A stretch of 16,424 nucleotides of DNA from Glomus cerebriforme (taxonomy: Eukaryota > Glomeromycota > Glomeromycetes > Glomerales > Glomeraceae), in assembly GCA_003550305.1 (NCBI GenBank), contig QKYT01000494.1, positions 1-16,424 on the forward strand. The letters are read 5' to 3'. The position numbers and the translations under genes are program-made. The notes under the pieces were generated by a model. That model was given only the letters and a program-made list of their open reading frames with translations, did not search any database and had not been told where the DNA came from. Below, piece after piece: positions 8,494 through 16,424 of the stretch (its first letter is position 1; each line of letters opens with the position of its first letter).

Positions 8494-9205
8494 TCATTCT
8501 ATTTTTGGTGAGTTAATTGGATTTGTTATATTAATGAAAATTTCTCTCAAAGATCTTAAACCTACTGCAAATTATATAAAAAAATAAGGCCTAATTAGTA
8601 AATCTTTTTATTCACTTTGTATAAGTAAAACAAAAAATTAAGCGAAATATTCAAACTAATCAAACTTACTAATATTTACATTGTTAATATTCTTGATCAC
8701 TATATTCTGCAAAACAATAAGTTTTATTGCTTGGCAAGCTTCTTGAATCTTGAAATATTTTATCATAATATTAATTAATTTTTCTGTTTCTATAGATGTT
8801 TCAAAATAAAATAGATATATTACTCTTCTTACTATGTATTAGCATTTTGATCTTTACCAAGAAAATCTTTAATACATACAATAGACATAGTAAAATTACT
8901 TCTATGAATCTTATCACATGCAATGGCACAGCAAAGTCTGATATAGTATATCAAATAATTTTTTTGTCATAAGTATTTTCACGTGCTGAATTCTTGAAAC
9001 TTTGCACAGTATTATATTGGCAATAATATAAAAAAAATTAAGCAATAAATTTTTTATATATGAGGCAGAATGGAATTATGTAAAAATAAATCATGATGAT
9101 AAGTATAAATTGGTAATATTATCTTGTATTATTTTTTTAACTCAGTTGCTAATACTCCTATAAATGTACTATAGGTTCAAAATTTCTTAATCTCAGAGAA
9201 GTTCT
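8494..9205 (-). pseudogene. Unrecognised minus-strand coding relic
   Basis: Coding-like pieces run along the minus strand. Near 9190-9060 are FIGVLATELKK and IYTYHHDLFLHNSILPHI. Near 8945-8845 is CCAIACDKIHRSNFTMSIVC followed by IKDFLGKDQNANT and then stops. Near 8790-8660 are ETEKLINIMIKYFKIQEACQ and AIKLIVLQNIV. Near 8570-8494 is VGLRSLREIFINITNPINSP ending in a TGA at 8496-8494. Several stops and frame changes separate them, and TTTGCAG upstream of the last piece could be an intron acceptor. I do not recognise the family, and the pieces might belong to one gene or to two. Confidence 0.35.
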
Positions 9206-9880
9206 TTTTTGAGGAATAATATTTTATATAGTTTGTGTGTTTGGAGATAGACAAAAATTCTATAAATATAGGTAAAACGATTTATTTCAAGAACTAGTAT
9301 AGTAAAAGAATGTGAGTGTAAGAATCATGTAGTTAGCAAAAAATATAGAAATAAATTAGCTGTAAGAATAAAGAAATAATTTGATGCTAGAATTCACATT
9401 AAATGGTCTAGAATTTATGTACTCCCTTCCTCTTTGATAGTATCATACATTTTATTTGCTTATCTAGCATTTTGTAATCAACTATATATATGAAAAATCT
9501 CAGTTTAGGTATTTTAATGTTTGATTCACTACATATAACGTGATTTAATACAAAATATTATAGATTTAGAACTCTAAAATGCATAAAATTTTTAAAAAAA
9601 ATTTTTTCTTAGACTACAGTTTAAACATGTTGTATATATAAAATTACTTTAATTGAAAATATTTTGAATGGAATATCATAGACTTTTTAAATAAATGTAG
9701 TAAAGAATTGTTTGAGTTTAAAGTATCAAAAACCTTGAGGATATTATCAAACATAAGTAAGATTTTAAGTAAGAAAAAGTAAGAATTTTTCTTAATAAAT
9801 ACAGGAAGGCAAGTATGATTTCTTATTAGTATAGGTAAATGGTGATCTGATGAAGAAATCTTCTTGGTTTAAAGATCAGT
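9206..9880. other. AT-rich region, no supported gene
   Basis: A few short open stretches exist on the minus strand near 9450-9250, interrupted by stops. I cannot support a gene or an element boundary. Confidence 0.3.
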
Positions 9881-9881
9881 G

Positions 9882-10000
9882 TTAAGGCATAGAAAATCTT
9901 TTAGGTTTCTTGATGTTTAGAACTTTTAACCAACTAGCCTAGTTCTATTAAGGCATAGATGATCTTATAGGTTACCTGATATTCAAGACTTTTTGCTGAC
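9882..10000 (+). repeat. Two direct units, period 66 bp
   Basis: TTAAGGCATAGAAAATCTT (from 9882) and TTAAGGCATAGATGATCTT (from 9948) open two units. Both continue with an AGGTTTCTTGAT or AGGTTACCTGAT word and then a TTTAGAAC or TTCAAGAC word. The bases upstream (from about 9800) are also less AT-rich, so this may be part of a larger dispersed repeat. Confidence 0.6.
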
Positions 10001-10286
10001 TTAATGGAATGAAAACCAAAAAAAAAATCCAATAAAAAAAGTAGTTAGTTTTGTTAATTTTTAAAATCTTTATTCATAAGAGTCTCAATCTGATTGCTAA
10101 CAAGCAAAAAAATGGGATACTGAATGCTCAAGCAGGCAGTTACATCTTTACTAATCAATATTTCTAGATAGTATTGTTTATGGAAATATAAATAATGGTA
10201 GAAATAGAAATTTTATTCTTAATGTAAGAATTAAACTTGATAAATAGTATTTTTCAGTATTTTAAAAATAATTGAATCTCAAATAA
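10001..10286. other. AT-rich spacer upstream of the multi-exon pseudogene
   Basis: No distinct feature. It may contain earlier, more decayed exons or introns of the pseudogene that follows. Confidence 0.3.
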
Positions 10287-10908
10287 ACTCGAGAGCCAGT
10301 AGAAATAGATAATGAAATTTTATGTATTCCTCCACAACTTCTTATTACTCCCCTTTAACATAGCTTTTTTGCACAGATTCAACTGTCATAAACTTCTAAT
10401 CTATCAGATGTTTCCATGTCTTCTGGAATTAAAGTAATTATATTTATATTAATGTTTAACACAAAAAAAAGTATTTTTCTTAAACTTTTGGATATATACA
10501 TAGGCAGAAACTGATATTTATAATTCCTTTAAGAATGATGATGATTCAAAAAAAGTGATTTGAATATATCAGATCATGAAATAATTATATCTGGCAAGTA
10601 TTATTAGCAGCAAATATTTATTATTCTCATTACTATCTGTTTAAAAAAGATGATTGATGATTAGGCAACCAACAATGTGAAGGCAAATAAAGTAAATCTC
10701 ATTAGACTTCTGATTTCAGTTTTTTTATGTATATTGAATATTATGTTTTTGCCACTTAGAATAGACCATTTAAACTGAGCAAGATAAATCATAAAGAGAT
10801 CGAAGAAGTATATAAATTAATAAATAAGCAATTCATATAGAAACTTTCATCTGAAAGGATTGTCAAAGAAGAGTTATATAAGCTGAAAAAAGATTTGGAG
10901 TTCAAGTA

Positions 10909-10990
10909 GTAAGTATTCATATACTGTATGCGATTACATTTTTATTGTGTTGTAGAAATAATCATACTAAACTATAGTTTTATTTACTAG
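10909..10990 (+). other. Intron of the pseudogene, 82 bases
   Basis: The donor is GTAAGT and the acceptor TTTACTAG. The sequence TACTAAAC sits about 25 bases before the end and is a good branch-point candidate. The codon split by it (TA then T) restores an open frame on both sides, which supports the exact boundaries. Confidence 0.7.
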
Positions 10991-11139
10991 TGCCATCCAT
11001 TCATTTATCCTAGATGTTGATAATAAATTAATTGCAGAACATTTCACTGAAGCGGAACTTCATGAGATAGAAGACACATTTATTCCAGAAATATCTGAGC
11101 TCTCAGATAAAATTAACAATTTACTAAATAAATTTATTG

Positions 11140-11216
11140 GTAAGATAATAAATATTTTATTTATATATTACCAGTATACTGCAATAAGTCATCAAGTTTT
11201 TTTTTATTTGTTGTAG
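11140..11216 (+). other. Intron of the pseudogene, 77 bases
   Basis: The donor is GTAAGA and the acceptor TTGTTGTAG after a T-rich stretch. The split codon G then AT gives Asp and keeps the frame. Confidence 0.65.
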
Positions 11217-11508
11217 ATGAATTTAAATGAAGTCTGGCAAATAATAAAGAAAGTAAGTTTTGGCAATAATTATGACCATGAGAAATATCATGATATGGAC
11301 TACATATGCCTTATTGTAAATAACAATTCTATTGTTAACCTTGTGACTTCTTTGCAATAATGAATTGACTGTAAATTACTTATAGAGTTAGAGAAATTGA
11401 AAGTGAAAAAATCACAGATATTAAATTTGAAAATTGGTTTAATTGCCATATTTGAAGTGTAATTTTTGATCAAGCTTTTAGGAATGTGAAGATAATAGCT
11501 GTTGTCAG

Positions 11509-11580
11509 GTATTTTTTTCTTTTTCTCAAAAAAGTAGCTTCTTTAATTTAATAAGATTTCTTTTTTTTTAATGATCAAAG
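11509..11580 (+). other. Intron of the pseudogene, 72 bases
   Basis: The donor is GTATTT and the acceptor ATCAAAG, preceded by a T-run. The split codon AG then A gives Arg and continues into SESTSVGLESIAV. Confidence 0.6.
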
Positions 11581-11616
11581 AAGTGAAAGCACAAGTGTAG
11601 GGTTGGAAAGTATAGC

Positions 11617-11710
11617 TGTTAGTACAAAAAATTAGTACAGTTAGTACAGTTAGTATATAATAATTAAATATAATGCAGTACAAGTACAGTATAAGTACAG
11701 TATAAAATTT
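11617..11710 (+). repeat. Short GTTAGTACA / AGTACAGTATA repeats
   Basis: GTTAGTACA-type 9-10-bp words recur from 11617 to about 11655. AGTACAGTATA-type words recur from 11676 to about 11706. They start right where the pseudogene loses its reading frame, so they probably mark the edge of an insertion that truncated it. Confidence 0.6.
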
Positions 11711-12415
11711 TATCTAGTATACAATAGCTCACAAAAGTAATGCATTACCTGAAAAAAAAATAAAAATTATGATATCACATGATCTAAAGCTNATTGGNAC
11801 CTGAAATAAAAAAAATCTAAAAATAGAATACTGAAATTACCTAAATGTATAAATTTATTTAAATTGATTAGTTACTTTTTGAATTACATAAAATTAAGTT
11901 ACAAATTACTGATGTGTTTCTTTTGATTGTTTGAAAATTTTAAAAAAATTAAAATTTTTATAAGAATTAGCAATATGATTTATGACAAATTAAGTAANAA
12001 ACCAAGTATTTTATAGTTTAAATTATTATTTAAACTTAAAAAAAATCAGTAATTTTAGTAATTTATTAATTGACTTATTTAAGCAAAAATACTCAAAATT
12101 ACTAAGTAANATAGTAAATTAGTATGATTTTTATTACATACAAAGCTTTGGGAAGAGTTTCTATAATAAAATCACTAATAAATTTAAAATTTTCCAATCA
12201 AAAGAATTAATCCAAGCTAAATTTCATGCAAATCGGACCAGTAGATCATGAGGAATTAAGTATATAAATCAAAAAATGCTATAAATTGATAAAATTAGTG
12301 AAATTGCTATTATAAATTGCTATAATCTGCTTACACTTGTAAAATAAATAAAACTAACTTCTATTATAGTTTAAATTCTGTAGTAGTGCAGGCATTAAAT
12401 ATTTTGCAATATAGA
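11711..12415. other. Repeat-derived, gene-free region with four isolated Ns
   Basis: Single Ns lie at 11792, 11798, 11998 and 12110, and the last two both follow AAGTAA. A perfect 12-bp palindrome (GTAATGCATTAC) lies at 11737-11748, and a near-palindrome AGTTTAAATT...TTTAAACT at 12015-12036. At about 12190-12255 the words AAATTTCATGCAAATCGG and CCAGTAGATC appear. I recall closely similar text in dispersed repeats of many eukaryotes. No coding frame is supported. Confidence 0.45.
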
Positions 12416-13616
12416 TATAGTAATGAAACATCTGAAATGTGATATTCTCATATTCGATATCCATTTAGAATATTTCTTGAAAATAACCCAAAATACTTTT
12501 CCAAAAATGAATTTATTCATATGTCTGAAAGATTATATAAAAATGGTAAATTTAAGGTTAAAAAGCATTTTTTTCATATTTATTGCACTATATATGATTC
12601 TTTAGTAATTATCCATAAAAATACTATCAAATATGCAATTAATTACCTGAATAAATGTATTGCCAAAAGACATCTTATATGTTTTAATCCTATATGAAAG
12701 AATGTGAAAAAAGAGAAAGAGCAATATTGCTTAGTTTTAATGAGATTAATGATATTTATAATAATTATTATACTTGGTATATTATACTGACTGGTATTTC
12801 TGCTTATAAAGCTTCAAAAGAATTAAGAAAAAGGTTGCATATTACTTAATTAATAGTGCAAAAGTTATCCAACGGGCTTGGTAAAATTACAAGAATAGAT
12901 ATGAGACATGAACAAAGTGAATTTAAAATATGGTGAAGAATAATAATTCTATTTTATTTTATCATTATTTTTTATATAAGTGAGCAGAAAAAAAAGAAAA
13001 CAGTTAAGTGAACAATTAGATATTGTGATATACATAGTTGCTTTTATAGAATTACATCTAAAAGGTTATATAATTATTAAATATGATAGTTGGTCTTATA
13101 TGTTAAAGTGGCTATCAAACTCTGAATATTACTATATTGACAAATATTTAAATAATGGTAATGTAAACTTTGTTAAAAATTTAGAATATAGGTAATATAT
13201 ATGTAAAATGATAGGCAAATCATATCCATATAATTCATTAAAAATTAACTATTTTAAATCTGGATATTTTACTATTGAGGAAAAGCTTAATACCATATAG
13301 CACTGCATAAGAGACCTCCATTTTGGCATATCTTCCATATAAAATACCTATTTCGAGATATTAAATATGTAATATGTAAATCTAATTTATTTTCTAAAAA
13401 TTAGAATATTTAATCACTATTTTAAATCAAATTTAAATTTTTTATATATTAAATTTGTCTAGTACTGACAGGATAAATATACACATCTGGATCTAATTCA
13501 ATGTTTTAAATCAGGTAAATTGATTCAGACCTGAGGTATTTTATGCAGTGCTATATGGTAGTATATATTTTTCAAATCTGAATAATAATTGTAAATATAT
13601 GCATCAAATTTTTTGA
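12416..13616 (+). pseudogene. Unrecognised pseudogene interrupted by a MITE
   Basis: Three long open segments are seen. The first, between a stop at 12440 and one at 12695, has 84 codons with YPFRIFLENNPKYFSKNEF and YAINYLNKCIAKRHLICFN. The second, 12700-12933, has one stop at 12847 and reads CEKRERAILLSFNEINDIYN and ISAYKASKELRKRLHIT. The third, 12980-13291, has one stop at 13193 and reads SEQLDIVIYIVAFIELHLK, YDSWSYMLKWLSNSEYYYID and YFKSGYFTIEEKLN. Leaving out the MITE (13293-13558) and one TA, the third frame continues for 18 more codons to a TGA at 13614-13616. Such lengths without stops are unlikely by chance in DNA this AT-rich. I recognise no domain. The residue content is rich in Lys, Ile, Tyr and Asn. 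Confidence 0.5.
13293..13558. mobile_element. TA-flanked MITE, copy 2, uninterrupted, 266 bp
   Basis: Perfect terminal inverted repeats CCATATAGCACTGCAT (13293-13308) and ATGCAGTGCTATATGG (13543-13558) are flanked by TA at 13291-13292 and 13559-13560. Pairing extends imperfectly to about 26 bases. The interior aligns with both halves of the copy at 2142-3705, including a shared stretch TCTAATTTATTTTCTAAAAA. The TA duplication and size indicate a mariner-type non-autonomous element. It has no coding capacity. Confidence 0.92.
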
Positions 13617-14052
13617 AGCATAGATTTTTTATTAAAATAATGTAATATATTTCATATTTATATTTACTATATATATAATAATACATTTTTTTTGCAAAAT
13701 AAATAGCTATATAATCTGCATGCATAATCATTTAGTAAAATTATAAAATATATCACCTGTAGAATAAAAATTGTGATCTGCCTATTTTGGATTAGACTAT
13801 AACTATTTTAATAAAGTATTAATGAAGTAATCTTAAGGATTCATACTTTTGTCAGATTTTGTAAATATTTATGAGGCTTTTTCAGATTTCAATATAAATT
13901 GAATGGCAAATTAAATGATGAAAAAGAATAATTTATTTTACTAAACCTGCAATTTTATTTTCTAATTCAATTTACAAAGTTTTAATTTCTTTGTAAATGC
14001 TTATTAGATTTCTAATAATATGAATTACATATATCCTATTTGTGACTGAATA
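13617..14052. other. AT-rich spacer, nothing supported
   Basis: Short open stretches occur but none is convincing. A plus-strand trace leading into the following relic may begin near 14030. Confidence 0.3.
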
Positions 14053-14341
14053 TTCAGTAAACATTTTGCATATAGTCAATACGTTCAAGTATGCTTAAAA
14101 AAAGTAGAATCAATATTTAATGAAGAATGTAACAATAGTAATGAAATGGATACGTAAAGTATTAATAATGAAAAATATAGTAATATTATACAAAATAATA
14201 AAGAATATAAAATGGATAATAATAAAAATGATTACATTAAAATACAAGATATGTTATTTGATAGTATTTGAAGTGAATTAACATCTAAAATATTAACAAT
14301 AAGTTTTGGAGATATATTGGAATCAGATATATTCAGTGTTG
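14053..14341 (+). pseudogene. Asn-rich coding relic cut off by a foldback element
   Basis: One frame of 96 codons has only two stops (14155 and 14269). It reads HFAYSQYVQVCLKKVESIFN, then NNSNEMDT, then KYSNIIQNNKEYKMDNNKND, and ends SKILTISFGDILESDIFSV. The frame stops being protein-like exactly where the foldback element begins. An asparagine-rich, acidic and lysine-rich linker is plausible. No family is recognised, and the start and end of the gene are missing. Confidence 0.4.
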
Positions 14342-14914
14342 GCATATGACAAGGACATATAAAAATTTTCTAGGTCATTTGGTCATAAGTTATATGACTC
14401 TATTATCATAAGACATAAGTCATAAATTATAATCACGTGACTTGAGTATTCCGGCCGGCATTATTTAATAATTCCGCCCGGAATTAAAGATAATGTAACA
14501 TTACACAAATTGCGAATAGATTTCGTATAACCTAATTAAATCCAAAATCTTCCGCTTTAAGATCTTGTGTAACTTTGGTTTCTTTTATAGTAATTAATTT
14601 GCAAATCAAATTCTATTAAAAAATCAAATTCTGGCCAAATTCATAATGCCAGCCTGAATTATAAAATTTTATGACAAAGTCATAAGTCATAAACTTCTGT
14701 CAAATGACAAAAGTCATATGACTGGGCCTCTATTCTGGGTTCTTTACCGAATTGGCCCTTACTTATCCTCCAAGGTTTTATTCCTCGCAGTTTAACTTCT
14801 TTTTGTCTCTCTAATAGTTTCTCGGCGCTTTCCTCCAAGAACCTCATCTGCTCCGTGGTGGTGAAATTGCAACGTAATTTCTTCTACCAAACTTGGCTTC
14901 CTCGCTGTTGTATT

Positions 14915-15139
14915 ATGGCATCTAAGCTTCCCGCTAAAGACGTTATCGCATCACGTGCTCTCGCCGACGCTGCTCAGGTTTCAAGGCTCCCATCGCNGAC
15001 CTCAGCCCCTGTTCCGGACTTGCTGTCTAAGGCATTTTCTCTCAGAACCCCCTGGATTAACATTTTGGATCAATTGGTCCCTCTGATGGATCTGACAGTT
15101 CGGGTAGTTAAGTTACGGCTCTCTTTTAACTTATTTTAA
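14915..15139 (+). CDS. 74-residue ORF in the second retroposon, unknown
   Basis: The ORF starts at ATG 14915 (TATTATGG context) and ends at TAA 15137-15139. It begins MASKLPAKDVIASRALADAA, has APVPDLLSKAF in the middle, and is followed by LDQLVPLMDLTVRVVKLRL. One codon contains an N (14997) and is undetermined. The frame also stays open upstream to at least 14855, but without an ATG. Ala, Leu, Ser and Val dominate, unlike the Lys/Asn/Ile-rich relics elsewhere in the window. A helical C-terminal half is plausible. I recognise no family. It could be the 5' coding end of a longer protein, truncated by internal deletion, or a true small ORF. Expression from this copy is doubtful because a retrocopy normally lacks a promoter. 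Confidence 0.35.
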   Translation: MASKLPAKDVIASRALADAAQVSRLPSXTSAPVPDLLSKAFSLRTPWINILDQLVPLMDLTVRVVKLRLSFNLF

Positions 15140-15353
15140 GGGATTGGAGGGGATACTTTCTGGATGGTCGATCTGGTTGCGACCTCTCATTATGAAGTTA
15201 TATACTGGATATGTTTTTATATTAGGTTTATAACGTANGCATTTAGATTAGTTTTACTTTTTAAATTCTTATTTATGTAAACTAGATAGAAACGAGATCC
15301 ATATATTTTATTATTTTATGTATTTTGTGTTTATTTTTTTTTACATGTTAATT

Positions 15354-15359
15354 AATAAA
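15354..15359 (+). promoter_or_regulatory. Polyadenylation signal AATAAA
   Basis: The hexamer lies about 15 bases upstream of the 12-A tail of the second retroposon. Confidence 0.65.
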
Positions 15360-15403
15360 ATATGCTGTTAAAACAAAAAAAAAAAAGACAAAAGTCATAT
15401 GAC

Positions 15404-15685
15404 AGGAAAAGTTAATTGCATTTAATATATGTATTATTTTCAATATGGCGTCATAATAAACTAGATGCAAAGTAACTTTTAGGATATTTACCAATTTTAG
15501 AGAATGCAAATAAAAATTTGATTTGTAAAACCTTTCACAAATCTTTATGACATTTGCTAAAACTAATTATTTTACTAAAAAATGGAGTAAACCTTTTTAT
15601 AAATAATAAAAAAATCTGGTTTTATCCTAAAGTTTTAACTATCATTGCAAATTAGCTGAAAGCAATAAGTTTTTATTTAGTTTAT
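15404..15685. other. AT-rich spacer, no gene recognised
   Basis: Nothing beyond A/T runs and occasional TTTAC/GTAAA pairs. Just under 300 bases long. Confidence 0.4.
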
Positions 15686-15693
15686 AAATTACC

Positions 15694-16109
15694 TAAACTT
15701 GGATGCTGAAACGTTTCGGCTATATGCCGAATCCCAAATACCTTTCGACATATACAAGTTGCCGAAATCCCAAATCCCAAACCTATGCCAAAATCCCAAA
15801 CTGATGCCAAAATCCCAAATCGATGTCAAAATTCCAAACCGATGCCGAAATCCCAAACCGTTGCCGAAATCCCAAACCTCCAATATGAAAATGACCGAAA
15901 TTTGGAATTTTTGGATTTCAGCAACGTTTGGAATTTTGGCAACAATTTGGGATTCCGGCATCGGTTTGGGATTTCAGCATCGATTCAGGATTTTGGCATC
16001 GGTTTGAGATTTGGGATTTGGAATTTTGGCAAATTTCTGAATCGACATTTCGACATATGCCGAATCCCAAATATGTTTCGGCATAGGTAGGTTTTGGCAC
16101 CCAAGTTTA
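15694..16109. mobile_element. Foldback element with 18-bp minisatellite arms and 8-bp target duplication
   Basis: The outer ends are TAAACTTGGATGC (15694) and GCACCCAAGTTTA (16097-16109), inverted repeats with one mismatch. AAATTACC flanks both sides (15686-15693 and 16110-16117). The left arm (about 15758-15880) is a tandem array of GATGCCAAAATCCCAAAC variants, and the right arm (about 15915-16035) is the same array in reverse complement. Further matched pieces (ATATGCCGAATCCCAAAT near 15721 and near 16056) sit between array and ends. An 8-bp duplication is the hAT signature, so a hAT-type non-autonomous element is the best guess. Because units are mostly multiples of three, both strands show open frames of PKSQ-type repeats, which I regard as artefacts. 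Confidence 0.85.
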
Positions 16110-16117
16110 AAATTACC

Positions 16118-16424
16118 CTTTCATGTCACTTTTGTTTAGTTAAAAAGTATGATCTTACAAATGTAAACCTATCATTTAGTGATATAATATTAAGATTCTA
16201 TGGTGCCGGAAGTCTTAATTAGACAATAAAATTGTAATACTTGGAAAATTTTTAACATTAAAAAAAAATATGATTTTTAAAAAAATAAACTGGTAATCTT
16301 ATTCTCCAAGGTGAAATCTGTTAAATTACCGATCGAATTTTCAAAAAAATGCTTACATAAAAAGTTATAAGCATTTAAACTTCGGTGATTTTCATATGAT
16401 TTGTCCGAATTTGAAACAAAATTT
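16118..16424. other. AT-rich end of window with a 9-bp stem hairpin
   Basis: AAATGCTTA at 16347-16355 pairs with TAAGCATTT at 16368-16376 across a 12-base loop. Nearby words (ACCGATCGAATTTTC, CTTCGGTGATTTTCATATG) are less AT-rich and look like a dispersed repeat that runs out of the window. No gene is recognised. Confidence 0.35.

Larger units (their letters stand above)
10287..11625 (+). pseudogene. Multi-exon pseudogene of an unnamed, possibly lineage-specific family
   Basis: At least six exons can be joined in phase. About 10287-10433 has CIPPQLLITPL and SNLSDVSMSSGIK. 10504-10691 has AETDIYNSFKNDDDS, one shift in an A-run near 10550, then DHEIIISG. 10760-10908 has INHKEIEEVYKLINKQFI and ERIVKEELYKLKKDLEFK. 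10991-11139 has 49 clean codons with HFTEAELHEIEDTFIPEISE. 11217-11252 has DEFK, a stop, SLANNKE. 11386-11508 has REIESEKITDIKFENWFN and VIFDQAFRNVKIIAVV. 11581 onward has SESTSVGLESIAV. Introns of 68-82 bases have GTAAGT, GTAAGA, GTAATT, GTAAAT and GTATTT donors. A coding trace with YDHEKYHDMDYICLIVNN lies at about 11270-11325. Stops at about 10356, 10389, 10599, 10653, 10838, 11228 and 11449 kill it. Its 3' end runs into short repeats. The ending resembles predicted proteins I associate with mycorrhizal fungi, which is unverified. Function unknown. Confidence 0.7.
14723..15386 (+). mobile_element. Short poly(A)-tailed retroposon, 664 bp
   Basis: The insert ends in 12 A (15375-15386), with AATAAA at 15354-15359 about 15 bases before the tail, and is flanked by a 17-bp duplication. 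Its first 450 bases are much richer in C and G than anything nearby, and the last 200 are AT-rich like a 3' untranslated region. I see no reverse transcriptase, and no convincing polymerase III A and B boxes, so a tRNA-type SINE is unlikely. It shares no obvious sequence with the insert at 5254-7005. It is either a processed copy of a short mRNA or a non-autonomous element moved by LINE proteins. Ns lie at 14997 and 15238. Confidence 0.85.
14342..15403. repeat. Foldback element with TCATAAGTCATA subrepeats, split by a retroposon
   Basis: The left arm (14342-14485) runs GGCATATGAC ... GACATAAGTCATAAATTATA ... ATTCCGGCCGGCATTATT. The right arm (about 14624-14722, plus 15387-15403 as duplicated target) gives the same order in reverse complement: GTCATATGAC ... 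TTATGACTTATGAC ... ATTCAGGCTGGCATTATG. Without the insert the element is about 380 bp. No target duplication of its own could be assigned. No coding capacity. Confidence 0.65.
14706..15403 (+). repeat. Perfect 17-bp target-site duplication of the second retroposon
   Basis: GACAAAAGTCATATGAC occurs at 14706-14722 and 15387-15403. The second copy directly follows a run of 12 A. Both copies lie in the right arm of the foldback element, so that arm was the target. Confidence 0.93.

Noticed and set aside
13525..13731. Minus-strand 68-residue frame, rich in Tyr and Ile
   Set aside because: It crosses the right end of the MITE into AT-rich flank and reads like translated low-complexity DNA.
14723..15386. 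tRNA-derived SINE
   Set aside because: No convincing A box or B box at the 5' end, an AATAAA signal near the tail, and a protein-like frame argue for a polymerase II transcript.
15689..16100. Overlapping open frames of 60-102 residues on both strands with PKSQ-like repeats
   Set aside because: They arise because the minisatellite unit is 18 bases and mostly stop-free. Both strands are open at once and the sequence forms inverted arms of a foldback element.
15694..16109. CRISPR-like array of regular repeats
   Set aside because: Units are contiguous without unique spacers, degenerate, and arranged as inverted arms with a target-site duplication. The rest of the window is eukaryotic.
1..16424. 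tRNA or rRNA genes
   Set aside because: I looked for cloverleaf-like stems, GTTCGA-type loops and conserved rRNA words on both strands and found none that hold up.

Overview
This is a very AT-rich eukaryotic window made almost entirely of transposable-element remains, foldback repeats and broken genes. I found no intact protein-coding gene. Introns of about 68-82 bases with GTAAGT-like donors, a TACTAA-like branch sequence in one of them and TAG/AAG acceptors, together with DD34E Tc1-type elements and poly(A)-tailed retroposons, suggest a fungus. An arbuscular mycorrhizal (Glomeromycotina) genome is my best guess, from general resemblance only. Isolated single N bases, mostly in repeats, suggest a draft assembly with collapsed or heterozygous copies.

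Layout. 1-1.4 kb: a foldback repeat with short tandem units in its arms, then the C-terminal part of a Tc1/mariner (DD34E) transposase broken by a 61-bp tandem duplication. 1.4-2.1 kb: diverged dispersed repeats. 2.14-3.7 kb: a 260-bp TA-flanked MITE split by a 1.3-kb Tc1 element whose transposase has at least five stops, three frameshifts and a changed catalytic residue. A second, uninterrupted copy of the same MITE lies at 13.29-13.56 kb and shows the unoccupied structure. 3.7-4.9 kb: a decayed minus-strand gene. 5.25-7.0 kb: a GC-richer retroposed insert with poly(A) tail and a perfect 21-bp target-site duplication. 7.0-8.5 kb: low-complexity and tandem repeats and a 50-bp palindrome. 8.5-9.2 kb: minus-strand coding relics. 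10.3-11.6 kb: a multi-exon plus-strand pseudogene whose exon phases still agree across its introns. 11.6-12.3 kb: short repeats. 12.4-13.6 kb: another pseudogene, interrupted by the second MITE copy. 14.05-14.34 kb: an Asn-rich coding relic cut off by a foldback element. That foldback in turn holds a 664-bp poly(A)-tailed retroposon with a 17-bp target-site duplication and an unrecognised 74-residue ORF. 15.69-16.11 kb: a foldback element with 18-bp minisatellite arms and an 8-bp target-site duplication.

The parts do not work together as a pathway. They record successive insertions: cut-and-paste DNA elements (TA and 8-bp duplications), L1-like target-primed retroposition of two unrelated transcripts, and long decay. 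The stop codons in the Tc1 element are nearly all explained by C-to-T or G-to-A changes. I see no convincing new functional system. The most unusual structures are the minisatellite-armed foldback, the retroposon with two matched hairpins, and the three-layer nesting that dates the insertions.
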